NCBI GenBank assembly: GCA_016758965.1
Contig: JAEPRB010000038.1
Coordinates: forward strand, 62,001 to 126,000
Direction: 5' to 3'
DNA length: 64,000 nt
DNA from: Circinella minor
Lineage: Eukaryota > Mucoromycota > Mucoromycetes > Mucorales > Lichtheimiaceae
Below are positions 13,201 through 24,419 of this stretch, piece after piece. The notes beneath the pieces are model-generated. The model was not told the origin of the DNA. It did not search any database and saw nothing but the letters and a program-made list of their open reading frames with translations. The number at the start of each line of letters is the position of its first letter. The stretch's first letter is position 1. The position numbers were made by a program, and so were the translations under genes.

Positions 13201-16200
13201 TTCACGCTCACGGAAAGTATAAAAATCAGGCCATTGGTCTTCACGAGAAACAATCACCGTGATACGACGCAAGTGTGCACGACGGAATTCATCCTTGTGT
13301 TGGCTGATAATTTCAGCAATCTTAGGTCGCCAGTAAGCATCATCCTTGTCAACACCTTGGCTTTGAACAGCAATGTTCAAAATGTTTTCCATACGAGCTT
13401 GCGGCTTAGGACGTTGTTGATTCTTAAGCATAGGAGGTAACTCCTCTTCTTCAAAGGCAGTCAAAATACGAGGTAATTCATTTTGCAATTCTTCCAATGA
13501 TCGACAAGCAGTCATGGCACCAGTACGGACAGGTTCTTCTTCAGTGTTGTTCAACAAGAAGGTCAAGTCAGAGTAAGAAGCAATACGCTTGTTGTTGTCA
13601 ATGCTGCGTGTAGCAGTTTGAAGCAAGAACTTCCATGCAAGAACATAGGGTTCACGTTGTAAGTTGTATGCAACATCAAGAATCTTGTATGCATGGTACG
13701 AACGACGGCAGTAGACTTCAATGGCAGCCAAAACAATATAAGGATCGCTGTGATAGAAGAAGTTGGGCAAGACATCAAAGACGTTGAACTTGGTGTCAAT
13801 CAAATCCTTGAAAGCATCATGACTTGGTGTGCGACGTTCAATGTCACCACCATAAACACTTTCAGTGACAGAGTTGTTCAAGATCTGATACATCTGGCTA
13901 TGACGTTCTTCATACGATGGCAATTGACACAAGATCAATAATTCACGAGCCTTAAGAGCAACCTTTTGTGTGGCACGACTATCAATTTCAGACAAACGCT
14001 TGAGAATAGGGGTAAAGAACTTGTCAAGAGAGCCACCGACGGAAGGTGAAATCAAATCCAATAAGATCATTACCAATGTGTTCTTGCTGGAGACCTTGGC
14101 ATGAGACAATACAATAGCTAACACCTTTTCAAGATCATCCTTGTTTTGATCACGCAAAGACAAAATTACTTCTTCATCACGTTGTTGAGCACCACTGAAC
14201 AAAATTTCGACATCATAGAATTGTTCCATCAATTCAACATAAACCAAATATTCGTGATGCTTCAAACCCTTACTGTAACGCTCCAAGATTTGGACCATGG
14301 GATCAGTAGTAGCCTTGAGAGCAGTGGCTTCAGCTTGAGTTGTAACATTGTCACGAGCATAATGTTCGATTCGAGTCAACAATTCATTAGCAGGGAAATC
14401 AGTTGGCTTTTTATCCAAAACTTCATGCAAGCTTTGTTCAAGACGTGGAGGCAAGCGACTCGAAATGGCCGACATAAGAGCAGCGAAATCAGAGTAAGGA
14501 AGCTCAGGATCGCGCAAAATCTCAGTCAAGTCCTTGACCGCAGTTTGGATAAGAGCTTGATTGTCATATCCTTGCAAAATGTATTCCAAAGTACGCTTGG
14601 TAGCTTCGAAGCGTTGAATAGGTTTGTCACCAGTAATATGAGGAGGTCCAAAAGTAGGAACAGTACCAGTGAATGGCAAAGTGGTCTTGACACGACTAGG
14701 ATCATCCAAAGAAAGAATACCAATAATATCACCAGCTTCCAAAGTACCACCAACTTGCTTGATGAATTGAACATGACCATCTTCGGTAGCAACCAAAGGC
14801 ATGTACATTTTCATGACCTATACAATTACTCATTTCTTAGCTACTTCATTCCGTCTTTTATCCTTTGTCACATGTAGGATAAGATCACCACTATTTCCAA
14901 CTATATCCAATATATTATCCTTTTTTCTGAAACATAATTACTACATACCTCAATTTCAGCATAAGCTTGACCAGCCTTAACATGATCACCATTTTCCATC
15001 AATAAGCTAACCAATTTACCAGGCGAAGGACTACGCAATTGAGTAGGATCGGTTTCTTTTTCTAACAAACAAGTCTTGCCATCAATCATCAAACGGGTAG
15101 CTTGAACTTCTTCACGAGAATAAGTGGTGTGAGACTTGCCACCAATCGATACCAAAAGACCACCATCAGTCAATTCACGAATACCGACTTGAGTCTTGCT
15201 ACCATTCAAATACAAAGTATAAATACCAGGAGCGGAACGAGTGACAGTAAAGTTATAACGTTGATCTTCATAAATGAAATCGATAGTAAAAACGGTCTTG
15301 AGCATATCTCGGCCAGGTACTTGACCACGTTCCAAGCTTTGTTTGTATTGTTGACGACATTCTTGAGATAAAGTATGAGCCTTGGTAACAGCACCACAGA
15401 AGACGGCCAACATAGTATCAGGACGTTCAGCAGTCAACTTGTTGGTAATTAACATATCCAACCATCCGGTGTTGATGGTGTTTTCTTCAAAGTCAGGAGT
15501 TTCCAACAAACGAATAATATATTCAACAGTAGTACGGAAATGAGCACGGATAGACAATTCCTTTAAAGCAATAACCATGTTCTTGCGAGCTTGTTGACGG
15601 TTTTCACCATAAGCGAAAATGTGACCAAATTGAGAATCTGCATATTCGTGCAAACCACCAGCAGATACAACAGAGAAATAACCCCACACATTGGTCGAAG
15701 AACGGAAATTAAGTTCTTGCATCATACCAGAGGAAGGTTTAAATCCTGCATCTGGATTTTCAGCGGTGATACGAACGGCAATGACGTGACCCTTAGGAAC
15801 AGGACGACGATGAACTTCAAATGAAGTAGGATTGCTAAAATCAAAGTCAATAGTAGATGCACTAGTAGGTTGACCACCATAAAGAACGCGAATATCACGG
15901 ATACGATGTAATGGGATACCCATAGCAATTTGCAATTGAGCAGCAGGTAAATTAACACCAGACACCATTTCTGTAGTAGGATGTTCGACTTGTAATCTTG
16001 GATTCAATTCCAAAAAGTAAAACTTTTCATCTTGATGACTATACAAGTATTCAACAGTACCAGCTGAAACATAACCGACCAATTTACCAAGACGAACAGC
16101 AGCCTTTTCCATTTGTTCAAATATCTCAGGTTTAGCAATGGTAACAGGGGCTTCTTCGATAATCTTTTGATGACGACGTTGAACTGAACAATCTCTGCCA

Positions 16201-17372
16201 AACAAACTGATGGCATTACCATATTGATCTGCCAATAATTGGACTTCCAAATGGCGAGCATTACCTGCCAATTTCATGATAAAAATAGGAGATCCAGGGA
16301 TTTCACCTTGGACTTGAGCAAAGCATTGCTTGAAATCAGCAGGGTCTTCGACTTTACGAATACCTTTACCACCACCACCTTCAGAGGCTTTAATCATGAT
16401 AGGGTAGCCAATTTTTTCAGCAGCCTTGAGACCTTCTTCAGCAGTTTGAACGCATGCATCAAGATAAGCCTTTTCGGGAACAACAACATGACCTTCAGCG
16501 GTTTCTTCTGTTTCACTAATACCATCACCACTCCATCCCATTGTTGGGACATCTGCACTTTGAGCAACAATGGTAGAAGAAATCTTGTCACCTAAGGATC
16601 GCATAGCAGATGCTGGAGGACCAATAAATACACATCTGTTTTTACTTGTTGCTAACATATCAGGTAATTTTGGGTTTTCTGATGCGTGGCCCCTAATAAT
16701 TTTTTTTTAGAAAATGTGATACAAAAAATTTTTAGTCTCAATTTTTTTAACATTGACAACCACGCAATGTAATCCATATTTTTTTTGTGAAACCACCCCC
16801 CTACAACATTGTCATCCACATTCACCCATATTTCGTTTAAATTTAATATGATACATACCAACCAGCCCATACTGCATGAACACCAGCACGTTCAGCAACA
16901 TCAACAATTAATTCAACATTGGCATAATTGTTATTATTAGTACCACCAGGTACTTCAACATAGTTGTCAGCCATACGAATATATTCAGCATTGGCGGACA
17001 AGTCTTCAGGTGTGGCCATGACAGTAAATTCGATAGCTCGTTCATCGCCAAAAGTTTCATAAGCCCATTTACGTACAGATCTAATTTCTTTCATGGCAGC
17101 CATACCATTGTTGGCGATCAAAACTTTGCTGATGACAGTATGACCTTCGTGTTGTTTGACAAAATCGCGAACAGCACCTTGAGGTGCAGAATCAATGGAG
17201 TTACCTCCTATTATATATAGATATTGGGAATGGTTGTGGTTTTTTTTCAGTTTCATTCATACATATAAATGTTGATTACATGTATATCACTAGTAGAAGA
17301 AATTTGATTGATAAATAGATAGAATAGTCACATACCTAAGAAATGTGAGGGTACAGTCTTATGATCAACCAT
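10285..17372 (-). CDS. ACC1: acetyl-CoA carboxylase, 4 exons, 2220 aa
   Basis: Exons (minus): 17372-17336, 17207-16859, 16692-14949, 14817-10285; 2221 codons. It is a cytosolic multifunctional enzyme making malonyl-CoA from acetyl-CoA, bicarbonate and ATP, the committed step of fatty-acid synthesis. Domains in order: biotin carboxylase (VMATPEDL, glycine-rich ATP loop EGGGGKG at about 233-239, [14 protein letters not shown]), biotinyl carrier domain with VMKMYMP (biotinyl-Lys about 713), the long central region, then the two carboxyltransferase halves ([32 protein letters not shown]). Length matches fungal ACC (about 2200-2240). The first coding exon is only 37 nt ([12 protein letters not shown] plus one base); the start is the only in-frame ATG before the conserved HFLGGN. 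The last intron falls exactly before VMKM. Codon use is visibly more C-ending than in neighbours, typical of a highly expressed gene. Confidence 0.97.
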
Positions 17373-18000
17373 GATTGTAATATATTATATTATGTTATAT
17401 GCTTCGTTGATAGATAGAATTAAAAAAAAAGTAGTAGTCGTTGAGAGATAAAAATGATTTCTTTATAAACGACAACGAGAGAAGACGGAGGAAGATGAAG
17501 TAGTAGTAGAAAAAAAGAGGAGGGGAATAATATGCAAAAAAAAAAAAAAGAAAAGGAAAAAAAATATACAAAAAGAAAAAAAAGTAAGTTTACACACCAA
17601 CAAAAAAAAGATAGGAAGAAGTAGTAGTAAGAAGTAGAAAACAAGAAGAAAAAGAAATGAAAAAAATAAAAGCTTTTCCCGCCTAAATTCTTTTTTTTTT
17701 TTTGTTGAGCTTTTGTTGGCAAAACGAAAAGAAGAAGGGAAGGGGTTAGAAGTCCTAGGAGGTTCAGCTCTTGTAAAGCCGAGACACACAAATTATATAT
17801 ATAAAATAAAACATCACATCAAGCAACACATAACATTTAACCCAAATGTGTGGGAGCTGGGTTACAATTTCCCGGATCAAAGCTGTCGGGGATGTGACTG
17901 ATACCCCAACGGCTGTTCACTCATCCAATGGTCCTTTATTATTTCTAAAATTCGACCTATTGTTTTTGGGGGAAAAAAAAGACTATCTAAGAAAAAAAAG
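17373..18000 (-). promoter_or_regulatory. upstream region of acetyl-CoA carboxylase with long pyrimidine-rich tract
   Basis: On the minus (coding) strand, 17710-17420 is strongly pyrimidine-rich (runs of T with interspersed C), a common feature of strong fungal promoters and 5' leaders. A TATA-like run lies around 17796-17812 and a CCAAT box at 17924-17928 (plus-strand reading). The assignment is from position and composition only; the transcription start is not visible. Confidence 0.45.
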
Positions 18001-19125
18001 AATTGTATAAAAAGATGGATGGTTGGGGGAACCATATAAACAATTCAGAAAAAAAACAAGAGGGGTTACATTTTTTCTATGGACCTTATTTTTTTTATTG
18101 TTGAGTAAAATTTTAATAATCCTTTATTACTTTTCTGTCTTTTTTTCCCTATCACATAAAATAATGTCATATTGATTCGTTTATTTTAAAATATAATATC
18201 ATTATCAATCAAAAAAGAATATGCTTGGATTCATTCTAGTTCGCTTTTCGGGGCAAATAAAAAAATCCTGGATAAGATCCATTACTACCCCCCAAAAAAA
18301 GAAATGCTTCGACCCAACCCATTGGAGACTTGTTACCGTTTTGGATATGAGCCTGAACGATGAAAAAAGCCAGCAAAGATAACCTATTTTTGATTGCTGT
18401 ATGGTCTTCCGATCTCCGTATCTTTCTAATAGCCTTGGCAAAATTGTTTATCCATTTATTGGTGGTTAATCTTGAAATATGTTCCCCCATTTTAAATTGG
18501 CCAAAAATTACTTATACCTGCTCTATTGTTCCTCTCTTTATTATTTTAACCGATAGTATACACCAATAAAACATAGGATATCATTAGCAATGATGTCAAC
18601 CAAATAAAATTAATTCATTTACTATCTGAACTTTTACACAGTTAGGTGCACCCTCTTTTTTAAAACAATCTACCTTTTCTCTTTATTCCACCAAAAATAG
18701 AAAAATCATTCAATTTACAAAAGAAATGAAAAATTTAATTTCTTTCATCCTATTTTCCCACTTAATAATTACTAGACATACAGAGAATTAATGGTGTTAC
18801 AAAAATTTCTTTTCTATTAATTTTTTTTCGTTATCAAGAAATCATGGGATTTGGCGTTTGAGGGTGGGGCATATTTAAACAAAAAAAGGAAAAAGAAAAC
18901 GATGATAATAAGTTATAAAAATAAAGCAAGTATATATGTACATGAGATAATATAGGGTTGTAGAAAAATTGCGTAATATAAAAAAAAGCATACAAAGAAG
19001 AATTTTTGTTCCTTGTTTTTTTCTTGTTGTCATCATCATAATTAAACTTTTTTTTTACTTGGCGACCAACGAAAAAAAAAAAAAGGAAAAAGGGGGCATA
19101 ATGAAAATCCGATTTATGATGAAAT
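18001..19125. other. intergenic region between acetyl-CoA carboxylase and the Con7-like gene
   Basis: AT-rich, with mononucleotide runs. Overlapping short open frames at 18205-18569 on both strands do not resemble any protein I know and have no splice or family support. Nothing else seen. Confidence 0.45.
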
Positions 19126-19657
19126 TCAGTAATAAGGTTGTTGTGGATGATGGTGATGATGATGATGATAATGTTGTTGCTCAACTAATTGCTGTTGTTG
19201 CTGTTGCTGTTGTCGCTGCTGTTGCTGACTATTTGCTATCTTGGGTTGCTGCTGTTCACGTCGTCTTTGTCTCCATTCCTTTCTTAATTCTTTAAATTCT
19301 GAAGGATGTCGCTTCGGGCCCTATAAAAACATTTACAAGATTAATATAAAACTAATTAAGCAACGCATTCACTTTATGTTCTAAACGCCCATAGCAACAC
19401 ATACTTTCTTCAATAGGTAGAATTTTAACCATAGCAACCCCTTATATTAATTAATCAATAAAAAAGAGATACTTACATGTTGTTGCATAGAAACATGTGC
19501 ATTCAAATGATTTAATGTACCATAAGATTTGTTGCAGGCTGGAAAATTACAGTGGTACAATCGTTCAATCTCGTGGTATTTACGGCGTGGTCGCTTTTTT
19601 TGATTAATGCCCGGGAGTGATACAAATGCAAAAACTTTAGGCTGTTGCTGCTGCTGC

Positions 19658-19691
<34 letters not shown>

Positions 19692-20301
19692 GCTGTTGAT
19701 GATGAATATGATGATGCTGTTCATGAATCGATGGTGGTGGTGATGGTAAATGTCTATGATGATGCTGAGGATGAGAAGGATAATCATACATATGCTGTTG
19801 TTGAGGTACATGTGGTGGATGATACAATGGTTTCTGTAAATAATGTTCATGAGAATTTTCTGTGGTATTCATAGATGGTGTTGCTACTGCTGTCGTTGAA
19901 ATTCTATTAGCAGCGCTCGTAGTGCTGGTAACAACCCCAGAAGTAGATGCAGTTGCTTGTGGTGCACGTGGTGGTAAAAGTTGCGAAAGTGGTGGCAATG
20001 GATGACCATGAATGGCAGCTGCAGCTGCAGCTGCTTCCGCTTGTTGTTGCTGTTGAGGGTGTTGAGGAGGATAACCATATTTTGAGGATTGTTGCTGTTG
20101 TTGGATATAGGATTGTTGTTGTGGTGGTTGGGGAATTGCTGTTTGAGAAGATGAAGCATAGCTACCTGCAGTAGTATCATAAGTAGGGTTAGAATAATAA
20201 GATGTGACAACGGCAGCAGCTACTGCTGCCTCTTGTTGTTCTAACTGTTGTTGAGCAGCTACTGCTGCTGCAGCACTATAAGGTGACGTAAATGATGGCA
20301 T
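19126..20301 (-). CDS. Con7-like C2H2 zinc-finger transcription factor, 2 exons, 339 aa
   Basis: Exons (minus): 20301-19477 and 19320-19126. The N-terminal 220 residues are low complexity (Ala, Gln, His, Pro, with a long poly-Gln run). The only folded part is the block KKRPRRKYHEIERLYHC onward: one C2H2 finger (C251, C256, H269, H275) with KSYGTLNHLNAHV, followed after the intron by GPKRHPSEFKELRKEWRQRRRE. That RPRR-Y-EIERLY / YGTLNHLNAH / F-E-RK-W pattern is the signature of the fungal Con7 family, nuclear regulators of morphogenesis and cell-wall genes in filamentous ascomycetes. The C-terminus is Gln/His-rich. The intron lies between the finger and its conserved basic extension. The specific role in this fungus is inferred only from the family. 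Confidence 0.85.
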
Positions 20302-21517
20302 TATTATTGTTTATTATTTGGAATATTGGAGTATTTTATTTTAATGATTCGCTTCGATTTTAGATTGATCAAACAAAAAGAAGAAAAAGAAGAAAAAGGA
20401 AAAGCTTTAAAGTAGAAAAGAAGAAGGGATGGAAAGTTTTTTTACTGGAAAAAGAAAGAATAATTATCTTTTTTTTTTATTAAATCAATGAATAAAACGC
20501 CTCATTTTTTTTTTCTTCTTTAATTGATCATCGATCACTATTATTATTATTTTCTCTGTATAAAGCTATTATAATTCATCAAGTGGAGGATGAAATCTGA
20601 TTTTTAAAGTTAGGGCTGGGTAACCTAACCCATAAAGAATTAATTAACTTCTAAGCCAACCAGAAAACGATCTTCCTTCACTTTGATGCGCAGATCTCGT
20701 TACACTTGCAAAAAAAGCGCGAACAAATTTTTTTTGGTTACACAGTAACATTATTCCGTCGATCCCATAACAACAACATTTTTTATTTATCAAACATGTG
20801 TATGGATACTTGCCTCATTTATCCAGTTAACAGCACATTCTTTTTTTCTTTTGAAACACAACATACAAAGTTTATCTTTTTTTTTAATAATGTAAAAGTT
20901 CAAAACAGTCGAGGGGGGCAAGGGGAAAAGAAACAGATAGCGTTTTTTTATCTTAACAAAAGGGATAATATAAATTTATAGAAGTATCTGAAAAATGGGT
21001 TCTGAATGGGTAATATCTGTGCATTGTGTGGGAGATTCTTTTGACAGCATGCTAATAAAAAAAATGTTTTTTTTTTGTTTGTTTGTAATTTAAATTGCCA
21101 CTTGACGGAGATGTGGGAGAAAAAAAGAAAATAAGGGGTGTGATAATTATACTAATAATAATCCTATATAGTGCTTAAAAAACTGTATATCGTATTTTCT
21201 TAGGGCTTTTACAAAGAGAAAAAAAACATGAGGCTACGCATACGCGCGAAAGATAAAAAAAGGAAAAGGGGGTGGGAGATTTGCCGAAAAAACAGAATGT
21301 TTAAGCGTATTTGTGTGTGGGTGCGAAGTGGAAATAAGTAAAAGTATGGAAAGTATAAAGGGGAAAAAATGCATGAAGTGCTGGGGTAAAATGAAGAAAA
21401 GATAAGCTGGGTATATAGCTGGTATAGTTGATCAAAGGGTGTCAGCTGCCTTCCATGTTGAAAATGCTGGCCATAACAAACACGCAATTAATGAAAAAAA
21501 CATATACACACAATTCT
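20302..21517. other. intergenic region, Con7-like promoter side
   Basis: AT-rich with several poly-A/T and GA runs. It should include the Con7-like promoter near 20302 and the 3' flank of the next minus-strand gene near 21517. No gene seen. Confidence 0.5.
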
Positions 21518-22137
21518 TCACGGAGAAGATTTTAAAGATGACGAAGTAGAAGAAGATGTTTTAAGTTCAGCTATAGGATCCATGGTATGCGTATAATTCA
21601 ACCGTGTACCCAATGGTTGTGATTCATCTGGTGTAATAGGTGGTGTTGTGTATGTTGAAGAAGCAGAAGACATCATGGGTTTGTTGGTTAATATAGGTTC
21701 ACTATCATTATTGCTATTAGGTGATGGTAACGGACATGAAGAAGGGATTACTCTGACAGGTGCTACTGAACCTTCAGAAATATTTGCTAAACTTTGAGCT
21801 AATAACGCTTCGTTGACATTTAATAATGAACGCAAATATTCTGGTGATGGGCCACTACTCGACTGTTGTTGTTGAACAGCCCGTCGGTTATCTGCATCAA
21901 GCCAACCAATACCGGCACCACTAAAAATAAGTCATTTTAACTAAATCAATATCACAACGACATGTTTGTGAAGTAACGGAATAGATAGGAATAAAGACAT
22001 TACTTGATTAATTGAATAAAAAAAAATTACCTTGCTTCCCATTCTTGACCCATTTGCTTCATGACTAATTCAAGTTCTTTTCTCTGTTTTTCCAATGCTT
22101 CAAGACTTTGATCATAGTCTGAAAGAGATTTTTCCAT
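21518..22137 (-). CDS. small coiled-coil protein of unknown function, 2 exons, 169 aa
   Basis: Exons (minus): 22137-22031 and 21920-21518; 170 codons. I do not recognise the family. Residues 1-36 form a charged amphipathic helix (SLEALEKQRKELELVMKQMG) with coiled-coil character, followed by GAGIGWLDADNRRAV, then a second short helix (PEYLRSLLNVNEALLAQSLA) and a Ser/Thr/Pro-rich disordered tail ending SSSLKSSP. No signal peptide or membrane segment. The start was chosen as the first ATG of the helical exon; the intron uses AG/GTAATT and joins in frame. The composition suggests an adaptor or a subunit of a nuclear complex, but that is only inference. Confidence 0.7.
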
Positions 22138-22379
22138 CGTGCGCTAGTTTATTGAAATTATGATATGCTTGGGTTTATATATAGAATAATGTCACTGCTC
22201 TGATTAATTGACACTTTATGAGATTTTGTTATTTATTAGTTGATGTTTTTTTGATATAATGTTGTTGATTTTTTACACGTTTCTTTGTCAATTATGTAAA
22301 AGAAAAAAAAATAAAAGAAAAAAAGGGCGGGTAAAAAAAAAAGGGAAGGAAAAAAAAAAGAAGCTTTTTTGCGTTTTTA

Positions 22380-22800
22380 TATAACAATACAAAAGAAGAG
22401 AGATGCGCATAAGCAAGGATCAACTATCACCTCTCTGTGTTTTAATTGTATGCAGATGTATTTCTACTAGTTGGATGAAAGTAAGAAAAACTTGTACCCA
22501 GCTCTCTCTTTTGTTTGAAATCGGCCACACTTTATTGGTTCCACTCTATAAAAAAAACGCCTTTTTACTTTTATACAAAAGAAAAGTTATTCCCCCCGTT
22601 CTTCATTCACCCCCCCCTTTCAGTCACCAGCACCACCCTCCCCATTTTTTTATATACCAATAAAGAAAACTTGCCCGTTTTCCTCCTTCTGTCTCTCACA
22701 CACAGCCCCTTCATTCACTCTCACCAAAACCATCTACCTTTATCACCACAATGGTGTCTTCTCACCCCCCTTTCTCCTTGATCAGGGGCGCCATCAAGTT
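22380..22800 (+). promoter_or_regulatory. promoter-like block with no intact gene behind it
   Basis: Plus-strand features in order: TATA-like elements (TATATAA at about 22378 and CTCTATAAAA at about 22544), C/T-rich tracts at 22561-22740, and an ATG at 22751 in a favourable CACCACAATGG context. The frame from that ATG reads MVSSHPPFSLIRGAIK and then falls into AT-rich sequence with no recognisable protein and no good splice donor. It lies between the minus-strand small coiled-coil gene and the 3' end of the GATA gene. Confidence 0.35.
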
Positions 22801-22955
22801 GGTTTTTTTAAATGTCACACAGTTATATATTATAATAACTAAAACTTTATTTACTTCAATATGTATATATATATATATATATTACTTAATAATAATAATA
22901 ATAAAAGAAAAAAAGAGAAAAAGGAAGAATTTGATTGATTTGACTTGAGTTGATT

Positions 22956-24419
22956 TTAAGCATTAGTAGCAGTAGTAGTAGTTGTTCTTGAAGCCATAGT
23001 AGAGCCAATAGGATTTTCCAACTTGATTGGGACTTCTTGCTGTTGAGGTACAGTATCCAGGACAGCACGGAGAATATCACATCGTCTTTCAAGCATACCC
23101 AAAAAACCATGCATTTGATCTTTGTTCATTTGTACTAAGAGTGATAAAAACCGAGAATCCTCTTCATCCATAATGGCAGCAGGCTTCTTGTTTGCCATAC
23201 TTGTAGTATCATCACTTAAAGAAGTGTCATTACTCGTGCTAGTAGCAGGAGTATCCATGGCCATCATGACAGTATCATTAAAACCATCTTCTTCCTCTTC
23301 TCCTTCTGAAGATGAGCTAGAGGAAGATAAAGAACAACCAGAAGACCAATCACGGCGACGACGTTGAATCTTGGCCTTGCGCATTTCAATAGGACGATCA
23401 CGATGATGTAAACGAGAATAAAGTCCACAAGCATTACATACGGGTTGACCACGTTCATTCTTACGCCATAATGGAGTTTGAGTTTGACTGCAATTTGCAC
23501 ATTGCACACCACTGTCATTGTTATTAATAACAGGTGTTGTTACCAACGTCGATGTTGACGACAAAGAAGTAGTATTTTCTTGAGTTTGAACTCTTTTATC
23601 ATTCATCAACTGTGTTTGTTCTTGTGATTGCACTTGTTTTTGAGAAGAAGGTTGTAACAAAGGCAAAGTAGTAATCATGGATGTCATAGGCTGTTGTGGA
23701 GTCACGGTCATAATACGCTCATTGGCATAAGGATGTGTTCTCAACTGGCTACTTGTCTTGTGTCGAACATGTAAGGGTCGATGTTGACCATATTGCTTGT
23801 AATAAAGACCACAGGCATTACACAAGGTATGTGCCCGATCAGGTGTTCGGCGCCATAAAGGAGTCTTGGTTACTTTACAATTAAAACATTCGAGCTTACG
23901 TGGGGGACGGGTAGATTTTTGTGTAGCAACCTTGATTGGTACTGTAGTTTGCCCATGTGGTAATGGCTTCTTGACTCGAGGCTTCTTGACTACTACTGAC
24001 TTTTGCTCTTGTGGCTGCTGTGGTTGTTGTTGTGATTGCTGAGCAATTGCTTGTTGTGGTTGTTGGTTTTGTTGCTTTGTAAAAAGTTCAAGTTCTTCAA
24101 GTGCTGCAAATGATGCTTGTTGATGTTGTTGAGATAAATCTGATAAAATAGTAGGTACAAAAAGATCTTGAAAGAACCCATCATCATCTTGTAATAAAGA
24201 AGTAGGTGGAGAATCATCTAGACTTGTTTCAGGTGATGATGGAGATGAAGAACTTTCTGAAGAAGGTGATGATGAATAAGAAGAAAAATAAAGAGTTGGA
24301 TCATAATCCATAGGGATTGTTTGTTGTTCTGGAGAAGGTTGTTGTAAGAGGCTCGCCAGGAAATCGGCCTGGACCTCGGGGGAAGATTGAAAAAGTGTCG
24401 AAATTGGATCGATGCTCAT
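22956..24419 (-). CDS. GATA-type transcription factor with two zinc fingers, 487 aa
   Basis: Single exon. Two class IV GATA fingers are intact: the first C178-X2-C181-X18-C200-X2-C203 (with [20 protein letters not shown]) and the second C307-X2-C310-X17-C328-X2-C331 ([19 protein letters not shown]), each followed by a basic arm. The second arm is long and very basic ([12 protein letters not shown]). The N-terminus is acidic and Ser/Gln-rich, like an activation domain, and the C-terminus has a helical stretch near residues 420-455. It should be a nuclear DNA-binding protein recognising GATA sites. Two-finger GATA factors in fungi include siderophore/iron repressors, but the cysteine-rich stretch between fingers that marks those is absent here, so I leave the target process open. 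Confidence 0.9.
   Translation of the reverse strand: MSIDPISTLFQSSPEVQADFLASLLQQPSPEQQTIPMDYDPTLYFSSYSSSPSSESSSSPSSPETSLDDSPPTSLLQDDDGFFQDLFVPTILSDLSQQHQQASFAALEELELFTKQQNQQPQQAIAQQSQQQPQQPQEQKSVVVKKPRVKKPLPHGQTTVPIKVATQKSTRPPRKLECFNCKVTKTPLWRRTPDRAHTLCNACGLYYKQYGQHRPLHVRHKTSSQLRTHPYANERIMTVTPQQPMTSMITTLPLLQPSSQKQVQSQEQTQLMNDKRVQTQENTTSLSSTSTLVTTPVINNNDSGVQCANCSQTQTPLWRKNERGQPVCNACGLYSRLHHRDRPIEMRKAKIQRRRRDWSSGCSLSSSSSSSEGEEEEDGFNDTVMMAMDTPATSTSNDTSLSDDTTSMANKKPAAIMDEEDSRFLSLLVQMNKDQMHGFLGMLERRCDILRAVLDTVPQQQEVPIKLENPIGSTMASRTTTTTATNA

Noticed and set aside
10378..17256. Many long frames antisense or out of frame to acetyl-CoA carboxylase
   Set aside because: Shadows of a biased coding sequence; the sense frame matches the full enzyme.
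17420..17791. Open frames of 108 and 123 codons upstream of acetyl-CoA carboxylase
   Set aside because: They are translations of a pyrimidine-rich tract (Phe/Leu/Ser runs), better explained as promoter or leader sequence.
18205..18569. Overlapping 70-84-codon open frames on both strands
   Set aside because: No recognisable domain and no supporting start or splice context; open on several frames at once, as expected by chance.
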